A stretch of 64,000 nucleotides of DNA from Streptomyces sp. M41(2017) (GTDB lineage Bacteria > Actinomycetota > Actinomycetes > Streptomycetales > Streptomycetaceae), in NCBI RefSeq assembly GCF_002078175.1, contig NZ_MWFK01000001.1:5084001-5148000 (forward strand), in the 5' to 3' direction. The notes under the pieces were generated by a model that saw nothing but the letters and a program-made list of their open reading frames with translations, searched no databases and was not told the origin of the DNA. Below are positions 8,463 through 19,227 of the stretch, piece after piece. Both the position numbers and the translations under genes were made by a program. Positions within the stretch are counted from its first letter, which is position 1, and every line of letters begins with the position of its first letter.

Positions 8463-9275
8463 ATGGAGCGTCCCGCCTGGGCCCCCCGCAGCATTGACAT
8501 CTCAGTGCCGAGCGTGTCCCGAATGTACGACTTCTACCTGGGCGGTTCGCACAACTTCGAGGTCGACAGGGAAGCGGCCCGCAAGGCGATGGAGTTCATG
8601 CCGGGCCTCCCCAAGGTCATGCAGGCCAACCGCGCGTTCATGCGCCGCGCCGTCCGGTTCGCCGCCGGCGAGGGCATCGACCAGTTCCTCGACATCGGCT
8701 CGGGCATCCCGACGTTCGGCAACGTCCACGAGGTCGCGCAGGCCGCCCGCCCCGGCGCGCACGTCGTCTACGTCGACCACGATCCCGTTGCCGTCGCACA
8801 CAGCCAGGCCGTTCTCGAGGACATCGCGAACGCGGACGTCGTCGCCGCCGACCTCCTCAAGCCGCAGGAGATCCTGGCCAGCGCGCCCGTCCAGCAGTTG
8901 ATCGACCTGAAGCGGCCTGTCGCGCTGCTCCTCGTAGCCATACTTCACTTCGTGGAGGACGCGGACGACCCGTACAGTGCGGTGGCCGAACTGCGTGACG
9001 CCCTCGCGCCGGGCAGCATGCTGGTCGTCACCCACGCGGCGTTCGAGGGGATTCCGCTCCCGCAGGAGCAGGCCGAGGGCGCGGTCGGCGTCTACAAGAA
9101 CATCCGCAATCCGCTGATCATGCGCACGCGCGAGGAGATCGCGCGGTTCTTCGAGGGGTACGACATGGTGGAACCCGGCCTGGTGCCGATGCCGGACTGG
9201 CGGCCGGACACGGCACCCGAGGACGAGGATCCTTACTCCTTCTCCGGGTTCGGCGGCGTGGGACGCACGGCGTGA
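8463..9275 (+). CDS. SAM-dependent methyltransferase (DUF574/Methyltransf_19)
   Basis: 270 aa, a cytosolic Rossmann methyltransferase of the family abundant in Streptomyces. Motif I reads FLDIGSGIPT (about residues 77-86), the acidic end of strand 2 reads VYVDHDPVAV, and a motif IV-like stretch is ALLLVAILHFV. The N-terminus MERPAWAPRSIDISVPSVSR and the MYDFYLGG motif are typical of DUF574. The substrate is unknown. The stop overlaps the GTG of rmdA by 4 bp (GTGA), so the two are translationally coupled, which hints at a shared physiological process. Confidence 0.88.
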   Translation: MERPAWAPRSIDISVPSVSRMYDFYLGGSHNFEVDREAARKAMEFMPGLPKVMQANRAFMRRAVRFAAGEGIDQFLDIGSGIPTFGNVHEVAQAARPGAHVVYVDHDPVAVAHSQAVLEDIANADVVAADLLKPQEILASAPVQQLIDLKRPVALLLVAILHFVEDADDPYSAVAELRDALAPGSMLVVTHAAFEGIPLPQEQAEGAVGVYKNIRNPLIMRTREEIARFFEGYDMVEPGLVPMPDWRPDTAPEDEDPYSFSGFGGVGRTA

Positions 9276-11407
9276 CCGCCGAGCCGGACGGACCGGAGGA
9301 CAGACTGCGCCGGTTCGCGACGATCTGGAGCCGCGCGGTCTTCCCGGTCACCTCCACGTCGCTGACCCGCCCCGAGTTCGAGGTACAACTCCTGCCCCTC
9401 GCCCGCCGGTTGAGTGATGCGCTGCGGGCCAGGACCTTCGAGGCGGAGGCCGGACAGACGGTCGGCGCCGCGCTCGTCGCCGCACACTGCACCGACCCGG
9501 AGGCGCTCAGCCGGGCCCTCGACTGCGTCGACGCCTATCTGGTGCTCTACTGCGGCGAGGGCGGCCACCAGGAGACGCTGCGGAACCGGTCCGCGCGACT
9601 CCAGCACGCCATGGCCGCCGGCTACGCGCGAGCGCTGCGGGAGCGCACACTCACCGAGCAGCAGGCCATCTCCCAGGCGGCGTTGACCGCCCGCAGCGCC
9701 GTCGCCGAGGCGCTGCACGACAGCGAGGCGCGCTTCCGCGCGGTGTTCGAGGGCGCGGCGATAGGGATCGGCATCGCCGACCTCGACGGCAACATGCTCC
9801 AGGCCAACGGCGCGCTGCTGCGCATGTTCGGCGGGTCCGAGCAGACGATGCGGGGGCGCCGGGTCACCGAGTGGACGCACGCCGAGGACGCTCCCCAAGT
9901 CTGGCGTCTGTACGAAGAGCTGGTGCGCGGCGAGCGCGACCACTACCACGTCGAGAAGGCGTTCTACCGCCCCGACGGCACCGCCCTGTGGACCAACCTG
10001 ACGGTTTCGCTGCTGCGGGACGCGGACGGCGAGCCGCAGTATCAGCTCGCGCTGATGGAGGACACCACCGAGCGCCGGCTGCTCAACCTGCGGCTGCGTT
10101 ACGAGGCGACGCACGACGCGCTCACCGGACTCCCCAACCGCACGCTGTTCTTCGAGCGGCTGGAGAAGGCGCTGGCCGCGGGGGAGGGGCAGCGCTTCGG
10201 GCTCTGCTACCTCGACCTCGACGGCTTCAAGACCATCAACGACAGCCTCGGCCACGCGGCCGGCGACCGGCTGCTCGTCGAGGTCGCCGACCGCCTGCAG
10301 TCCTGCGCGACCGCCTCGGGCGAGATGGTCGCCCGGCTCGGCGGCGACGAGTTCGTGGCCCTGACGACGGGCCCGGACACCGAGCGCGAGGTCGAGGAGC
10401 TGGCCGGGCGCATCATGAACGCGCTCGTCACGCCGATCAGCATCGACGGCCGTGAGCTGACCGTGCGCGGCAGCATCGGCGTCGTGGAGGGCCCGGCCGG
10501 CGTGCGCGGCGCCGCCGACGTGCTGCGCAGCGCCGACATCACGATGTACCGGGCCAAGTCCGCGGGCGGCAACCGCTTCGAACTGGCCGATCCGGAGGCG
10601 GACGCCCGGGCCATCACCCGGCACGGGCTCACCACGGCGCTGCCGGCGGCCCTGGACCGGGGCGAGTTCTTCATCGAGTACCAGCCGCTGGTGCACCTCG
10701 GTGACGGCAGCGTGCGCGGCGCCGAGGCGCTGGTGCGCTGGCTGCATCCGCAGCACGGAGTGCTGAGCCCCGACCGCTTCATCCCGCTGGCCGAACACAC
10801 CGGACTGATCGTGCCGCTCGGGCGCTGGGTCCTGGAGCAGTCGGTCCGCCAGGCCCGCACCTGGCAGCAGCGGCACCCCGGCGGCGGCCCGCTGCGGGTC
10901 AACGTGAACCTCTCGCCGTGCCAGTTGACCCATCCCGGCCTGGTCCAGGACACCGTCGACATCCTGGAGCGCGAGGGCCTGGACGCGCAGGCGCTCTGCC
11001 TGGAGGTCACCGAGTCCGCCCTGATCGGTGCCGACGACGATCTGCTGAAGCCACTGCGCCGGCTCGCCGAGATGGGCGTCGACATCGCGCTGGACGACTT
11101 CGGCACGGGCTACTCGAACCTGGCCAACCTGCGGCGTCTGCCGGTCAGCATCCTGAAGCTGGACCGGTCCTTCACACAGGGCATGCAGCAGTTCCCGGCC
11201 GACCCCGTCGACCTGAAGATCGTCGAAGGCATCGTGTCGCTGGCCCACAGCCTGGATCTCGCCGTCACGGTCGAGGGCGTGGAGACCGGTGCCCAGGCCG
11301 AGCAACTGCGGATACTCGGCTGCGACACGGCCCAGGGCTGGTACTACGCCCGGCCGGGCCCGCCGGAGCGGCTGCACGATCTGGCGCTGGTCGACGCGAC
11401 CGGCTGA
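9272..11407 (+). CDS. rmdA: PAS-GGDEF-EAL cyclic-di-GMP enzyme RmdA
   Basis: 711 aa, no membrane segments. The first ~145 residues are helical. A PAS/PAC sensor domain follows (about 148-265), then a GGDEF domain with an intact RLGGDEF (about 354-360), then an EAL domain with AEALVRW (near 483), DDFGTGYS and LKLDRSF. All key catalytic motifs are present, so both synthesis and hydrolysis of c-di-GMP are possible. In S. coelicolor the protein of this architecture and neighbourhood (RmdA) degrades c-di-GMP and affects aerial development. I name it rmdA from architecture plus the flanking methyltransferase and lipoprotein. The GTG start is fixed by the 4-bp overlap with the upstream gene. Confidence 0.87.
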   Translation: MTAEPDGPEDRLRRFATIWSRAVFPVTSTSLTRPEFEVQLLPLARRLSDALRARTFEAEAGQTVGAALVAAHCTDPEALSRALDCVDAYLVLYCGEGGHQETLRNRSARLQHAMAAGYARALRERTLTEQQAISQAALTARSAVAEALHDSEARFRAVFEGAAIGIGIADLDGNMLQANGALLRMFGGSEQTMRGRRVTEWTHAEDAPQVWRLYEELVRGERDHYHVEKAFYRPDGTALWTNLTVSLLRDADGEPQYQLALMEDTTERRLLNLRLRYEATHDALTGLPNRTLFFERLEKALAAGEGQRFGLCYLDLDGFKTINDSLGHAAGDRLLVEVADRLQSCATASGEMVARLGGDEFVALTTGPDTEREVEELAGRIMNALVTPISIDGRELTVRGSIGVVEGPAGVRGAADVLRSADITMYRAKSAGGNRFELADPEADARAITRHGLTTALPAALDRGEFFIEYQPLVHLGDGSVRGAEALVRWLHPQHGVLSPDRFIPLAEHTGLIVPLGRWVLEQSVRQARTWQQRHPGGGPLRVNVNLSPCQLTHPGLVQDTVDILEREGLDAQALCLEVTESALIGADDDLLKPLRRLAEMGVDIALDDFGTGYSNLANLRRLPVSILKLDRSFTQGMQQFPADPVDLKIVEGIVSLAHSLDLAVTVEGVETGAQAEQLRILGCDTAQGWYYARPGPPERLHDLALVDATG

Positions 11408-11415
11408 AGGCCGGG

Positions 11416-11452
11416 GCGCGGCGTGGTCTCCTGGAACGGAGGCCGCGCCGCG
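11416..11452 (+). terminator. Terminator after rmdA
   Basis: A stem of about 15 bp with two G-U pairs (left arm from 11416, loop TGGAAC at 11432-11437, right arm to 11452) lies just after the rmdA stop. Confidence 0.7.
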
Positions 11453-11505
11453 TCGCCGTGTCGGGTGTCGGCAGGACGCGTGTCCCAGGGATGGAGCTGA
11501 GAGCC

Positions 11506-12285
11506 ATGAGCACGGAACTTCAGGGCAGGACGGCGGTCGTCACCGGGGCCAGCAAGGGCATCGGGCTCGCCGTCGCCGAGGCGCTGGCCGGAGCGGGCGC
11601 GAAGGTGGTCGCGGGGTCGCGGGGCAGATCGCCCGGCCTGGACGCGCTGGCCAAGGAGGGCGACGTCACCTGGGTGGGCGTCGACCTCGCCGAGCCCGAC
11701 GCGGCCGCGCGGCTCATCGACGCCGCGGGCGGGCGGATCGACGTCCTGGTCAACAACGTGGGCTCGGCCCCGGCGCGGACCGGCGGCTTCCTGTCGGTGA
11801 CCGACGACGAGTGGGCCCGTACGGTCGACCTGAACCTGCTGACCGCCGTACGGGTCACCCGTGCCGCCCTGCCGGTGATGCTCGCCGCGGGCCGGGGTTC
11901 CATCGTGACGGTCGGCTCGGTGAACGCGACCCTGCCCGACCCGCTGGTGATCGACTACAGCGCGGGCAAGGCCGCCCTGGTCGCGTTCTCCAAGGCGCTC
12001 TCCAAGGAGGTCGGTCCCCGGGGCATCCGGGTCAACACGGTGAGCCCGGGCCCGGTGGAGACCGAGCTGTGGCTGGGCGGCGGCGGAGTGGCCGCGACGG
12101 TGTCGGCCGCCGCGGGGCTCACCCCCGAGGAGGTGGTCGCCCAGGCGTCCGGCGCCACCGTGACAGGCCGCTTCTCCAAGCCGTCCGAGGTCGCCGACCT
12201 GGTGCTCTTCCTCGCCGGTGACCGCGCGGGGAACATCACCGGCAGCGACTTCCTGATCGACGGCGGGTTCATCCCGACCTGGTGA
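11506..12285 (+). CDS. SDR family NAD(P)-dependent oxidoreductase
   Basis: 259 aa classical short-chain dehydrogenase. The cofactor motif is TGASKGIG (about 14-21), the NNVG strand motif is present, and the catalytic set is S-Y-K, with the motif YSAGK near 155-159. The C-terminus has NITGSDFLIDGGFIPTW, typical of FabG-like SDRs. The substrate cannot be predicted. ATG 11506 is preferred over the in-frame ATG 11491 because GGAG lies 9 bp upstream of it. Confidence 0.88.
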   Translation: MSTELQGRTAVVTGASKGIGLAVAEALAGAGAKVVAGSRGRSPGLDALAKEGDVTWVGVDLAEPDAAARLIDAAGGRIDVLVNNVGSAPARTGGFLSVTDDEWARTVDLNLLTAVRVTRAALPVMLAAGRGSIVTVGSVNATLPDPLVIDYSAGKAALVAFSKALSKEVGPRGIRVNTVSPGPVETELWLGGGGVAATVSAAAGLTPEEVVAQASGATVTGRFSKPSEVADLVLFLAGDRAGNITGSDFLIDGGFIPTW

Positions 12286-12588
12286 CACCGGCCGCCGGTC
12301 CCGGTGACGCCGGGGCCGGAGGGTGAGGGCGTGAGGCGGTCGGGTGCGAAGACCTGGTCGCGACCCGACCGGGTGACCCGGGGGCGTGACGGCCCTCCTC
12401 CGCGGCTTCGTGCTCCGGCGCACCGCCTTCGGCCCCACCGGCTTCGTCGAGGACGTCCGCGGAGTCCTCGGCGGCCCGGGGCGCGCACACCCCGCCCGCC
12501 GACCCGGAGCGGTCAGCGCTCCAGCAGCATCCGCTGGAGTTCCCGCGCCGCCCGGGGCGCGCACACCCCGCCCGCCGACCCGGAGCGG
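12286..12588. other. Gap between SDR and LysR genes, holding part of a tandem duplication
   Basis: 303 bp between convergent genes. The right part (from 12474) is an extra copy of the 3' end of the LysR gene. The left part has no convincing gene or clean terminator. Confidence 0.6.
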
Positions 12589-12635
12589 TCAGCGCTCCAG
12601 CAGCATCCGCTGGAGTTCCCGCGCCGCCCGGGGCG
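12474..12635. repeat. 76-bp tandem duplication at the 3' end of the LysR gene
   Basis: Bases 12474-12549 repeat exactly with a 76-bp offset at 12550-12625, and the match carries on for about 10 bp more. The copy covers the last ~11 codons of the LysR gene, its stop, and flanking DNA. The gene itself is intact because the duplicate lies downstream of its TGA. Confidence 0.95.
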
Positions 12636-13479
12636 GCGCCACGTCGCTGCGGTGGGCCAGCGCGATCGTCCGGTGCAGCCCCGGCCTGGCCAGCGGCGTC
12701 ACCCGCAGTCCCCGTCCCGACCGGGTGGCGACCATCCGCGGCACGACGGCCACGCCGAGGCCCGCCCGGACGAAACCCAGCACGGCGTCCATCTCACCGC
12801 CCTCGACCGCGAAGTCCGGCTCGAAGCCCTCGGCGCGGCAGGCGGCGACCGTCAGGTCGCGCAGGTCGTAGCCGTGCCGGAACATCACCAGGCGCTCGCT
12901 CTCCAGATCGGCCACGCGCACCGTCCGGCGACCGTCCCCACGCCCCGGTGCCGGTGCCTCCGGCGACGACACCACCACCAGGTCCTCCCGCAGCAGCTCG
13001 ACCGTGGTCAGCGCGGGGGACGGCGTCGGGAGCGGCAGCACGACCAGAGCCAGGTCCAGCGCGCCGCGCGCCAGATCCCGTACGAGGTCGTGCGAGCCGC
13101 TCTCCTCGATCTGCAGGCTGATGCCGGGATAGCGGTCGTGGAAGGCGCGCAGCACGTCCGGCAGGAGCCCCGTGCACAGGCTCGGCGTCGCGCCGAGCCG
13201 CACCCGCCCGCCGCGCAACTGGGCCAGCTCCTGCACCTCGTGCCGCGCCGTGTCCGCGTCCGCGAGGATCCGTCGGGCCAGTGGCAGCAGCGCCTCGCCC
13301 GCGTCGGTGAGCGTGATGTTGCCGCGCGCCCGCAGGAACAGGTCCGCGCCCAACTCCCGCTCCAGCGACTTGATCTGCTGCGACAGGGAAGGCTGCGCGA
13401 CGTGCATCAGCTCGGCGGCCCGGGTGAAGTGCCGGGTCTCCGCGACGGCCACGAAGTACTGGAGCTGCTGGAACTGCAT
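12589..13479 (-). CDS. LysR family transcriptional regulator, divergent from sdhCAB
   Basis: 296 aa. An N-terminal winged HTH (MQFQQLQYFVAVAETRHFTR, then AAELMHVAQPSLSQQIKSLE) is followed by a linker helix and an effector-binding domain from about residue 90. The start is ATG 13479, because MQFQQLQYF is the usual N-terminus of the family and the in-frame codons further upstream fall in the shared promoter. It is divergent from the succinate dehydrogenase operon with 84 bp between starts, the classic layout for a LysR protein controlling its neighbour and itself. The effector is unknown. Confidence 0.9.
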   Translation of the reverse strand: MQFQQLQYFVAVAETRHFTRAAELMHVAQPSLSQQIKSLERELGADLFLRARGNITLTDAGEALLPLARRILADADTARHEVQELAQLRGGRVRLGATPSLCTGLLPDVLRAFHDRYPGISLQIEESGSHDLVRDLARGALDLALVVLPLPTPSPALTTVELLREDLVVVSSPEAPAPGRGDGRRTVRVADLESERLVMFRHGYDLRDLTVAACRAEGFEPDFAVEGGEMDAVLGFVRAGLGVAVVPRMVATRSGRGLRVTPLARPGLHRTIALAHRSDVAPPRAARELQRMLLER

Positions 13480-13490
13480 ACCCTCACGAT

Positions 13491-13521
13491 AGCTCGTGCC
13501 TATGGAAACGAGCTGTTCCAT
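13491..13521. promoter_or_regulatory. Overlapping dyads in LysR-sdhC promoter (candidate LysR operator)
   Basis: AGCTCGT (13491-13497) pairs with ACGAGCT (13508-13514) across 10 bp. ATGGAA (13502-13507) pairs with TTCCAT (13516-13521) across 8 bp. The two dyads interlock between the divergent genes, as expected for LysR recall and activation sites. Confidence 0.6.
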
Positions 13522-13563
13522 GTCTTGGACTGATCGGTTCCGTGCGGCCTACCGTCTTGACCC

Positions 13564-14265
13564 ATGGCTCTGGCAACGCGGACGGACCGACGGCCGTCCA
13601 TGGCGCGCACCGTGTGGGACAGCTCCGTCGGCAAGAAGACCGTGATGGCCGTCAGCGGCCTGATCATGCTGCTCTACCTGGTCGCCCACATGATCGGGAA
13701 TCTCAAGATCTACTTCGGCGCGGGCGAGTTCAACCACTACGCCCACTGGCTGCGCACGATCGGCGAGCCGGTCATGCATTACGAGTGGACGCTCTGGCTC
13801 GTCCGCGTGGTGCTGGTCGTCGCCGTGGTCGCGCACGCGGTCTCCGCCTACCAGCTCAGCCGCCGTGACATCAGAGCCCGCCCCGACCGGTACGTCCACC
13901 GCAAGCCCCGGACGAGCTACGCGACCCGCACCATGCGCTGGGGCGGAATCATCCTCGGCCTGTTCATCGTCTGGCACCTGCTCGATCTGACGACCGGCAC
14001 GGTGCACTCCGGCGGCTTCCAGGAGGGCCACCCGTACCAGAACGTCGTGGACACCTTCTCCACCTGGTACGGCGACGTCGTCTACATCGTCGCCATGCTC
14101 GCGCTCGGCCTGCACATCCGGCACGGCTTCTGGAGCGCCGCACAGACCCTCGGCGCCGGCAGCCGCGGCCGCGCCCTCAAAACCGTCGCCAACGTCCTCG
14201 CGCTGGTGCTCACGGCGGGTTTCCTCTCCGTACCCGTCGGTGTCATGACCGGAGTGGTGAGCTGA
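13564..14265 (+). CDS. sdhC: Succinate dehydrogenase/fumarate reductase cytochrome b subunit
   Basis: 233 aa with five predicted TM helices, matching the single-anchor di-heme type (B-type) enzymes. Candidate heme His are in VAHMIGN, VVAHAVSAYQ, IVWHLLD and LHIRHGFW. It anchors the flavoprotein and Fe-S subunits and passes electrons to menaquinone. ATG at 13564 is used, but ATG 13600 (MARTVWDSS) is a possible alternative start. One base separates its stop from the sdhA ATG. Confidence 0.92.
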   Translation: MALATRTDRRPSMARTVWDSSVGKKTVMAVSGLIMLLYLVAHMIGNLKIYFGAGEFNHYAHWLRTIGEPVMHYEWTLWLVRVVLVVAVVAHAVSAYQLSRRDIRARPDRYVHRKPRTSYATRTMRWGGIILGLFIVWHLLDLTTGTVHSGGFQEGHPYQNVVDTFSTWYGDVVYIVAMLALGLHIRHGFWSAAQTLGAGSRGRALKTVANVLALVLTAGFLSVPVGVMTGVVS

Positions 14266-14266
14266 C

Positions 14267-16212
<1,946 letters not shown>

Positions 16213-16216
<4 letters not shown>

Positions 16217-16962
16217 AGCTCACCCTGCGCGTCTGGCGGCAGCAGAACGCCGACGCCGACGGAGCGATGTCCACGTACGAGGTGGACGGCATCTCGGCCG
16301 ACATGTCCTTCCTGGAGATGCTCGACACCCTCAACGAAGAACTCATCCTCACCGGCGACGACCCCGTCGCCTTCGACCACGACTGCCGCGAGGGCATCTG
16401 CGGCGCGTGCAGCCTCGTCATCAACGGCGACGCGCACGGACCCGAGCGCACCACCACCTGCCAGCTCCACATGCGGTCCTTCCGGGACGGCGACACCATC
16501 GACATCGAGCCCTGGCGGGCCGCCGCGTTCCCCGTCGTGAAGGACCTCGTGGTCGACCGGTCCGCCTTCGACCGCATCATCCAGGCCGGCGGCTACGTCA
16601 CCGCCCCGACCGGTGCCGCACCGGAGGCCCATGCCACGGCGGTGCCCAAGCCCGACGCCGACTTCGCCTTCGAGCACGCCGAGTGCATCGGCTGCGGCGC
16701 CTGCGTCGCCGCCTGCCCCAACGGCGCCGCGATGCTGTTCACCTCCGCCAAGGTCAACCACCTGAACGTGCTGCCGCAGGGCGCCCCCGAACGCGAGACC
16801 CGGGTGCTCGACATGGTGGCGCAGATGGACGAGGAGGGGTTCGGCGGCTGCACCCTGGCCGGTGAGTGCGCGACCGCGTGCCCCAAGGGCATCCCGCTGT
16901 TCTCCATCACCGGAATGAACAAGGAGTGGCTGCGGGCCACCCGCAGGACAGGCAGGCGTTAG
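16213..16962 (+). CDS. sdhB: Succinate dehydrogenase/fumarate reductase iron-sulfur subunit
   Basis: 249 aa. The N-terminal ferredoxin domain binds [2Fe-2S] through CREGICGACSL and the later Cys in TTCQLHM. The C-terminal domain has CIGCGACVAACPNGA and CTLAGECATACPKGI for the [4Fe-4S] and [3Fe-4S] clusters. It links the FAD subunit to the cytochrome. The start is fixed by the ATGA overlap with sdhA. Streptomyces usually has another sdh operon elsewhere, so this is probably the LysR-controlled second enzyme. Confidence 0.95.
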
Positions 16963-16995
16963 CCACACAGTCGTTCGCCGTAGGGTGCGGACGGG

Positions 16996-17029
16996 CGGGA
17001 CCGGGGGTGGTGCTCACACCCCGGTCCCG
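16996..17029 (+). terminator. Terminator after sdhCAB
   Basis: A stem with arms GGGACCGGGG-TG and CACCCCGGTCCC (one bulged G) lies about 35 bp after the sdhB stop. Confidence 0.75.
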
Positions 17030-17248
17030 TCTCGCTCTCCCGGACGACCAGGGCCCGCCGCGAAGGGCACCCCTGCCATTCAGCATCCTCACATCCGCCC
17101 TCCTGGCACAGGTCACGCGCACGCCAACCGGCATCGGAAGAACAGGAGCGCGCAGGCCGTACGGATCCGGTCTGCCTCCCCCGAACGCTCGGCTCCGCCC
17201 GGGAACGGGGGATCCCTCCGCCGAACGGCCCGTGACCAGGAGAGTGCC

Positions 17249-18019
17249 ATGACCGGCGTTTCCACCCTCGACAGCCCCGCCCAGCCCGTCACCCCCACCC
17301 GCTACACCGTCACCCTCGCCCGCGACGAGGCCGACGTCCGGGCCGCGCAGCGGCTGCGCCACGACGTCTTCGCCGGGGAGATGGGCGCTCTCCTGAACAC
17401 CCCGCAGCCCGGCCTCGACATCGACGCCTTCGACGCGTACTGCGACCACCTGCTGGTCCGCGACACGGTGACCGGGCAGGTCGTCGGCACCTACCGGCTG
17501 CTGCCGCCCGAGCGCGCCGCGATCGCCGGACGCCTCTACTCCGAGAGCGAGTTCGACCTCGGACCGCTGGCCGCGATCCGACCCGGCCTCGTCGAGGTCG
17601 GGCGCTCCTGTGTCCACCCCGACCACCGCGACGGCGCCGTCATCGGCCTGATCTGGGCCGGCATGGCGCGCTACATGGCCGAGGGCGGCCACGAGTGGCT
17701 CGCGGGCTGCTGCTCCGTCCCGCTCGCCGACGGCGGCGCCCTCGCCGCCGGCACCTGGGACCGGGTGCGGCACAAGCACCTCGCCCCCGAGGAGCTCCGG
17801 GTCCGCCCGCTGCGGCCCTGGAACCCCGAGGGCGTCGCCCGGCCCACCCGCACCGAACTGCCGCAGCTGCTGCGCGGCTATCTGCGCCTCGGCGCCTGGG
17901 TGTGCGGCGAGCCCGCCCTCGACGCGGACTTCGGGGTCGCCGATCTGTACGTCCTGCTGTCGATGCGCCGGGTCAACCCGCGCTACCTCCGCCACTTCCT
18001 CTCCCTCGTCCCCGCGTGA
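17249..18019 (+). CDS. olsB: Ornithine N-acyltransferase (OlsB-type, GNAT fold)
   Basis: 256 aa. It matches the OlsB/hemolysin-like acyltransferase family: AAQRLRHDVFAGEMGA near the N-terminus, DIDAFDAYCDHLLVRD, VGTYRLLPPE, and VEVGRSCVHPDHRDG. OlsB moves a 3-hydroxyacyl chain from ACP to the alpha-amine of ornithine, making lyso-ornithine lipid. The ATG is preceded by CAGGAG. The stop shares one base with the ATG of the next acyltransferase (TGATG), so the two are translationally coupled and supply the two steps of ornithine lipid synthesis. Confidence 0.85.
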   Translation: MTGVSTLDSPAQPVTPTRYTVTLARDEADVRAAQRLRHDVFAGEMGALLNTPQPGLDIDAFDAYCDHLLVRDTVTGQVVGTYRLLPPERAAIAGRLYSESEFDLGPLAAIRPGLVEVGRSCVHPDHRDGAVIGLIWAGMARYMAEGGHEWLAGCCSVPLADGGALAAGTWDRVRHKHLAPEELRVRPLRPWNPEGVARPTRTELPQLLRGYLRLGAWVCGEPALDADFGVADLYVLLSMRRVNPRYLRHFLSLVPA

Positions 18020-19134
18020 TGAGCACACCCCGCGCGACCGCGACGCCCGCCCGCACGACGGAGCCGGGCACCGCTGAGCACACCGCGGCGCCCGGCTCCC
18101 GGGGCGACGGTTCGCCGTGGCCCCGGGAGCCGGACCCGGTGACGACGTCCGGCACCGAGCCGCCCGCCGTGCCGACGCCGGCGACCGGCCGGGTCGCGTC
18201 CCGCACCCGTACGCCGGGCACCGTGGTGTCGCGTGTCGCCGCGCCCCGCGTCCCGTCGCCGTGGCTCGACGCCGTCCCCGCGCCCCGGGGGCCGGTCGGG
18301 CGCCGGCCCGCTCCTGCGGGCAGCGCCTGGCTGCCCGGCGCGCCCTGCACCCCGCGCGGCTGCGTGGAGTCAGCACGACCCTGGACCGGCGCCCCGCGGT
18401 CCGCCCTGCGGCTCGGCGGACTCCTGTCGGTGGTCCTCCTCGGGGTGCTCCTGACCCCGCTCGCCGGGCGTCTGCGGGCTGCCCGGCGCGACCGGTGGAT
18501 CCGCCGCTGGTGCCTCGCCGTGGTGCGCGCGGCCGGAGTCCGTCCGCGGATCACCGGAGCGGCTCCTCCCACCGGGGGCCTGCTGATCGTGGCCAACCAC
18601 ATCTCGTGGCTCGACATCCCGCTGCTCGCCGCCGTCCGCCCGGCCCGGATGCTGGCCAAGACCGAGGTGCGCGGCTGGCCCCTCGTGGGCGCGCTCGCGG
18701 CACGGGGCGGCACCCTCTTCATCGACCGCGACCGGCTGCGCGCGCTGCCGGGCACGGTGGAGCGGATCGCCGGGGCGCTGCGCGACGGCGCCGCGGTCGT
18801 GGTGTTCCCCGAGGGCAGCACGTGGTGCGGCCGCGCCCAGGGCCGCTACCGCAGGGCCGTCTTCCAGGCCGCGCTGGACGCAGGAACACCGGTCCAGCCG
18901 GTGCGCGTGCGCTACCGGTTCGCCGACGGCACGGCCGGCACGGCGCCCGCGTTCGTCGGCGATGACGCGCTGCTCACCTCGCTCTGGCGGGTGGTGTCGG
19001 CCCGCGGACTGGTTGCGGAGATCGACCTGAGGCCCACCCTCGCCCCCGTCGACCACACGGACCGGCGCACGCTCGCCGCGGCGGCACAGGGAAGCCCACG
19101 AGCCGCAGGGGCACCGCCCGGGACCCACCCCTGA
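18019..19134 (+). CDS. olsA: Lysophospholipid/lyso-ornithine-lipid acyltransferase (OlsA-like, PlsC domain)
   Basis: 371 aa. A PlsC acyltransferase domain lies at about residues 180-350, with NHISWLD (H-x4-D), the FPEGST motif and a TM segment just before (about 136-152). The expected job is to esterify lyso-ornithine lipid made by the coupled OlsB. The first ~130 residues are odd: a disordered Thr/Pro/Ala/Arg-rich cytosolic extension not normal in PlsC proteins. An internal start nearer the TM is possible, but the TGATG overlap with olsB favours ATG 18019. Symbol given from context and the domain, and it could also act on other lysolipids. Confidence 0.78.
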   Translation: MSTPRATATPARTTEPGTAEHTAAPGSRGDGSPWPREPDPVTTSGTEPPAVPTPATGRVASRTRTPGTVVSRVAAPRVPSPWLDAVPAPRGPVGRRPAPAGSAWLPGAPCTPRGCVESARPWTGAPRSALRLGGLLSVVLLGVLLTPLAGRLRAARRDRWIRRWCLAVVRAAGVRPRITGAAPPTGGLLIVANHISWLDIPLLAAVRPARMLAKTEVRGWPLVGALAARGGTLFIDRDRLRALPGTVERIAGALRDGAAVVVFPEGSTWCGRAQGRYRRAVFQAALDAGTPVQPVRVRYRFADGTAGTAPAFVGDDALLTSLWRVVSARGLVAEIDLRPTLAPVDHTDRRTLAAAAQGSPRAAGAPPGTHP

Positions 19135-19227
19135 GGCCGGGCACTCCGTCGACCCCGGCTCCGTCCGAGGGCCGTCGGCGTCGGGTCGTTCGCCTGGGTC
19201 GTGCCCCGGGCCGGGAGACGATGGCAG

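Noticed and set aside
9233..11377. 714-codon minus-strand open frame opposite rmdA
   Set aside because: Arg/Ala/Gly/Val-rich shadow typical of high-GC DNA. The plus strand has intact PAS, GGDEF and EAL motifs.
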